Assembly: GCA_016206385.1 (NCBI GenBank)
Contig: JACQRS010000183.1
Location: 1-7,811 of the forward strand
Source: Candidatus Rokuibacteriota bacterium
Lineage (GTDB): Bacteria > Methylomirabilota > Methylomirabilia > Rokubacteriales > CSP1-6
Length of the DNA stretch: 7,811 bases
Direction: 5' to 3'
The stretch's first letter is position 1, and each line of letters starts with the position of its first letter. The translations under genes and the position numbers were made by a program. The notes beneath the pieces were generated by a model, which was given only the letters and a program-made list of their open reading frames with translations, was not told the DNA's origin and ran no database searches. This document shows, piece after piece, positions 5,757 to 7,811 of the stretch.

Positions 5757-7430
5757 GCGACCGATGTCGGTCTGTACCAAAGGGCGGCGTGCACGCAAAT
5801 CGCCTCGCCCGTCGCAGACAAGACGTACTGCCTGCAGTCCTCCGACGGCAATCTGTACAAGTGGAGCGGGACCGCCTGGGTCCTCCTCAGCCCGGGGGGA
5901 CCGCTGCCCGGGTATACCAAGGCCGGCCTCCCCACCGCTGGCCAGGCCGGCCGGCTGGCGCGGGTGACGGACGACATCGGCGGCGTGTGGATGGATACCG
6001 GCCTCACGAATCCTGGCTGGGTCAACCTCCGTGGCGGCGCCGTCCTCGTCACCGATCCGGCCATCGGCGCGAAGTGCGACGGGGCGACCGACGACAGCAC
6101 AGCGTTCACAACTGCCGTCACGAGGCTGCCGAGCATTGGCGGTACGATCATTCTCCCACCCGGAACCTGCCTCGTCAAAAATTGGACGATCTCGAAAAAC
6201 CACGTCCGAGTGGTGGGGCAAGGATTCTCATGGGCCGCGGCCGGGTCACCCACGATGCTCCGGCCGCCCAACGGGGTGCTCGCGACCGATGACACCATAC
6301 GCAGTCCCATCGGCACCTTCGGCCTCGTCCTAGAATATCTCGCGGTCAGTGCAGATGCGCCGAACGGGACAGACTTCGCTCGCACCGCCGTTTCAGCGGC
6401 GGGGGAGCCGAAGCTCCACCATGTGCTGCTGCAAGGAGGTGTGGCGTACTCGTTCGATACCGTCGTCAGCGGAACGCCCGCCGATTCGGCGGACTCTGGC
6501 GGTATCTTTGACAGCGTAATCTATGGCAGTGTCCGCATCAAGGCCTCCAACTTCCTGTTCCGCCGAAACTATATGAACGGCGGCGGGGCGGGGACCGCGA
6601 TCACCCTGGAGGGCAAAGATGTCTCGGCCAGCAGCACGGAGATCTGGATTGTCGCCAACACGATTGAGTCGTATGGGACGCCCGTCATCAAAATCAATAC
6701 CGCCGGGTTGGCGGCCGTCCAGCAGGTCGCCATTGAAAACAACCGCATCCAGTCCAGCGCCGGGACAGGGGCCCTCATCAGCCAGCTCGATGCGTCGGTG
6801 AAGGGTTTGAGTATCCGAGGGAACCGCATCCGGTCTGCGGGCGGCACACCGACGCGGGCAATCGATCTCAGCAATGTGAGCGCCGCAGACATTTCCGGGA
6901 ACACGTTCTGGTTCATCACGGAATGGTCGGCGGGGACCAAGGCCCCGATCAACCTGACGACGCTGGGGGGTAGCATCTCCATTGACCAGAACGGTGGCGA
7001 CGGTGGCGATGTGGAGCACGCCGGCTACCGCAGCCACAGCCTGATCTCGAGCGGCGGCTCCCTCGGCACGGCACATTCTGTCGTGCGGCGCGGGGTGCTG
7101 GTGACGACGACCAACGCGACACCCACGACGCTCTTCGCCGTGGCCACGGATGCCTCAGAAATCCTCTCCCTCAAGGCGCGAGTGCTCTCTGACAATACGG
7201 TGGCCGGAACGCTGAACGTCAACGACTACGAGCGCATGGCCACGTTCCGGCGACGCGCCGCTGGTGCCCCCGCACAGGTCGGGACCACGACGAGCATTCA
7301 CACCGCCGAAGACGATGCCGGAGCCGATGTCGGCATCTTGATCAGCGGGAACGACGCGATCGTGCAGGTGACGGGTATCGCCGCGACCACGTTCAACTGG
7401 AAAGCGGACGTGGAGTACCTGCGGAAGTAA
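5679..7430 (+). CDS. Tailspike-like beta-helix protein with N-terminal signal peptide
   Basis: This 583-residue protein is probably the receptor-binding spike. Residues 1-26 look like a Sec signal peptide: MMRRGLVH, a hydrophobic core at 9-21, then HPVQA with likely cleavage after Ala26. Residues ~27-120 contain LYKWSGTAWVLL and GGVWMDTG, resembling short repeats that attach fibres. A pectate-lyase-superfamily opening follows: CDGATDD (133-139) and GGTIILPPGT (154-163). Residues ~170-450 repeat short strands with Asn turns (IVANTIES, IENNRIQS, IRGNRIRS, ISGNTFW), the pattern of a right-handed parallel beta-helix, as in spikes that bind or cut polysaccharides. No catalytic residues can be named. 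The C-terminus (~468-583) matches a module common at the ends of phage fibres: VLVTTTNATPTTLF, ATFRRRAAGAPAQVGTTTS, VTGIAATTFNWKADVEY. Starting at 5682 would remove one Met. It is the last gene before the hairpin. Confidence 0.78.
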   Translation: MMRRGLVHALFLAVFVAALIAHPVQAATDVGLYQRAACTQIASPVADKTYCLQSSDGNLYKWSGTAWVLLSPGGPLPGYTKAGLPTAGQAGRLARVTDDIGGVWMDTGLTNPGWVNLRGGAVLVTDPAIGAKCDGATDDSTAFTTAVTRLPSIGGTIILPPGTCLVKNWTISKNHVRVVGQGFSWAAAGSPTMLRPPNGVLATDDTIRSPIGTFGLVLEYLAVSADAPNGTDFARTAVSAAGEPKLHHVLLQGGVAYSFDTVVSGTPADSADSGGIFDSVIYGSVRIKASNFLFRRNYMNGGGAGTAITLEGKDVSASSTEIWIVANTIESYGTPVIKINTAGLAAVQQVAIENNRIQSSAGTGALISQLDASVKGLSIRGNRIRSAGGTPTRAIDLSNVSAADISGNTFWFITEWSAGTKAPINLTTLGGSISIDQNGGDGGDVEHAGYRSHSLISSGGSLGTAHSVVRRGVLVTTTNATPTTLFAVATDASEILSLKARVLSDNTVAGTLNVNDYERMATFRRRAAGAPAQVGTTTSIHTAEDDAGADVGILISGNDAIVQVTGIAATTFNWKADVEYLRK

Positions 7431-7436
7431 GGATGG

Positions 7437-7464
7437 TTTAACGGGCCTTCACGGCCCGCTTAAA
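7437..7464 (+). terminator. Candidate transcription terminator after the tailspike gene
   Basis: Starting seven bases after the stop codon, CGGGCC (7442-7447) pairs with GGCCCG (7453-7458) around a five-base loop. TTTAA (7437-7441) pairs with TTAAA (7460-7464) across a single unpaired C at 7459. The GC-rich stem with AT flanks is terminator-like, and its near symmetry would let it work in both directions. A clean T-run is missing, which lowers confidence in intrinsic termination. Confidence 0.55.
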
Positions 7465-7752
7465 GGTCCCTCGGCTGGCGTTGTGGTTGGCTCCCGCTGA
7501 CCCCTCGTGCTGGCCACCGACAGGCCCAGCGGCCTAGCCCTGGCCCCTGATCGGCGCTCTACACGCCCGGGCAGACCGCCGTGAGGCAGCCGCCACCCGG
7601 GCAAACATCAATCGTCAGCAGGGCGCAGATCCCAGGCCAACTCCGGCCTCCCGGGTCCGCGCTCTTGGTGTCTGCCAAAAGTCTTGTCCAGAACCTTTCC
7701 GCACTTTTTCCAGAACCAAACTGCTCGCTACAGCCGGAGATCAGGCCGGTAC
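7465..7752. other. Non-coding stretch, no gene supported
   Basis: I see no convincing gene here on either strand. The one ORF beginning at 7581 has no SD and a random-looking composition, and it runs through the promoter-like sequence at the window end. The stretch holds a few short GC palindromes (GCCCGGG at 7565-7571 with its partner at 7597-7603, AGGCC/GGCCT at 7634-7649) that are unremarkable in GC-rich DNA. Two direct copies of TCCAGAACC lie at 7687-7695 and 7709-7717. From about 7670 the DNA becomes less GC-rich, as expected just upstream of a promoter. No tRNA-like fold was recognised. Confidence 0.55.
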
Positions 7753-7782
7753 TTGACAGGTGGGAGGGGGGTATGATATATA
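7753..7782 (+). promoter_or_regulatory. Sigma-70-type promoter reading out of the window
   Basis: A perfect -35 hexamer TTGACA (7753-7758) is followed by an AT-rich -10 region, TATGATATATA (7772-7782). Possible -10 hexamers are GATATA (7775-7780, spacer 16) and TATATA (7777-7782, spacer 18). The better-looking TATGAT (7772-7777) gives a spacer of only 13, too short. The spacer is very G-rich. Transcription would begin near 7786-7790 and serve a gene beyond the right edge. Confidence 0.65.
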
Positions 7783-7796
7783 CCCTACCCGGGTAC
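7769..7796 (+). promoter_or_regulatory. Operator-like inverted repeats over the promoter, CsoR-type candidate
   Basis: The five-base word GGGTA or its complement TACCC occurs four times: GGGTA at 7769-7773, TACCC at 7781-7785, TACCC at 7786-7790 and GGGTA at 7791-7795. GGGTAT/ATACCC forms an inverted repeat around the -10, and TACCCGGGTA (7786-7795) is a perfect palindrome over the expected start site. The whole element TACCCTACCCGGGTAC (7781-7796) resembles G/C-tract operators of CsoR/RcnR-family metal-responsive repressors, as I recall them. A repressor bound here would block the promoter. The family assignment is inference; the symmetry is directly visible. Confidence 0.5.
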
Positions 7797-7811
7797 CGTA
7801 AATAGCCAGAC

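Larger units (their letters stand above)
1..7464 (+). mobile_element. Phage or prophage tail module (partial)
   Basis: Five consecutive + strand genes read as the distal tail segment of a phage: tape measure, hub/tip, small unknown, distal-tail-like protein, tailspike. They are joined by 1-4 base overlaps or gaps of 1-15 bases, with one 83-base gap before the tape measure. The identification rests on the tape measure C-terminal Gly-rich motif, hub-type motifs in the second large protein, and the beta-helix plus fibre-type C-terminus of the last protein. No integrase, att site, capsid, lysis or sheath gene is seen, so prophage, free phage and gene transfer agent cannot be separated. The left edge is cut by the window; the right edge is set at a hairpin after the spike gene. 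Confidence 0.8.

Noticed and set aside
7631..7656. AGGCC/GGCCT hairpin as a second terminator
   Set aside because: The five-pair stem has no T-run, and short GC palindromes are frequent by chance in this composition.
7581..7805. Short + strand ORF of 74 residues near the right edge
   Set aside because: It has no SD, no conserved pattern and runs through the promoter and operator-like elements.

Overview
The window is the 3' half of a phage tail gene cluster, either a prophage or a related tail-like element, in an unidentified GC-rich bacterium. By eye it is roughly two-thirds G+C. The genes are packed head to tail on the + strand with overlaps or gaps of only a few bases. The host cannot be named from this sequence. 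No capsid, integrase, lysis or tail-sheath gene is visible. A tape measure protein, tip proteins and a spike without sheath genes point to a long non-contractile (siphovirus-like) tail, but sheath genes could lie upstream.

Layout. Positions 2-157 hold the end of an upstream reading frame, in the slot where tail assembly chaperones usually sit; it contains a run of 11 G. Positions 158-230 are filled by a 7-bp-period repeat that folds into a 17-bp inverted repeat. The tape measure gene (241-2304) follows. It overlaps by one base a tail hub/tip gene (2304-4739), followed by a small unknown gene (4741-5043), a short protein that looks like a distal-tail-type domain fused to a fibre-type domain (5059-5682), and a beta-helix tailspike (5679-7430). 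A hairpin at 7437-7464 probably closes the operon.

How the genes would work together: the tape measure sets tail length and holds the tip complex, the hub and the distal-tail-like protein close the tube end, and the spike binds or degrades a surface glycan. The spike carries a clear Sec-type signal peptide, which is odd for a virion protein assembled in the cytoplasm.

The last ~350 bases have no credible gene. At their end is a strong promoter-like sequence (TTGACA plus an AT-rich -10) overlapped by nested TACCC/GGGTA inverted repeats that resemble operators of CsoR-type metal-responsive repressors. It points right, to a gene outside the window, and may mark the start of a non-tail transcription unit.
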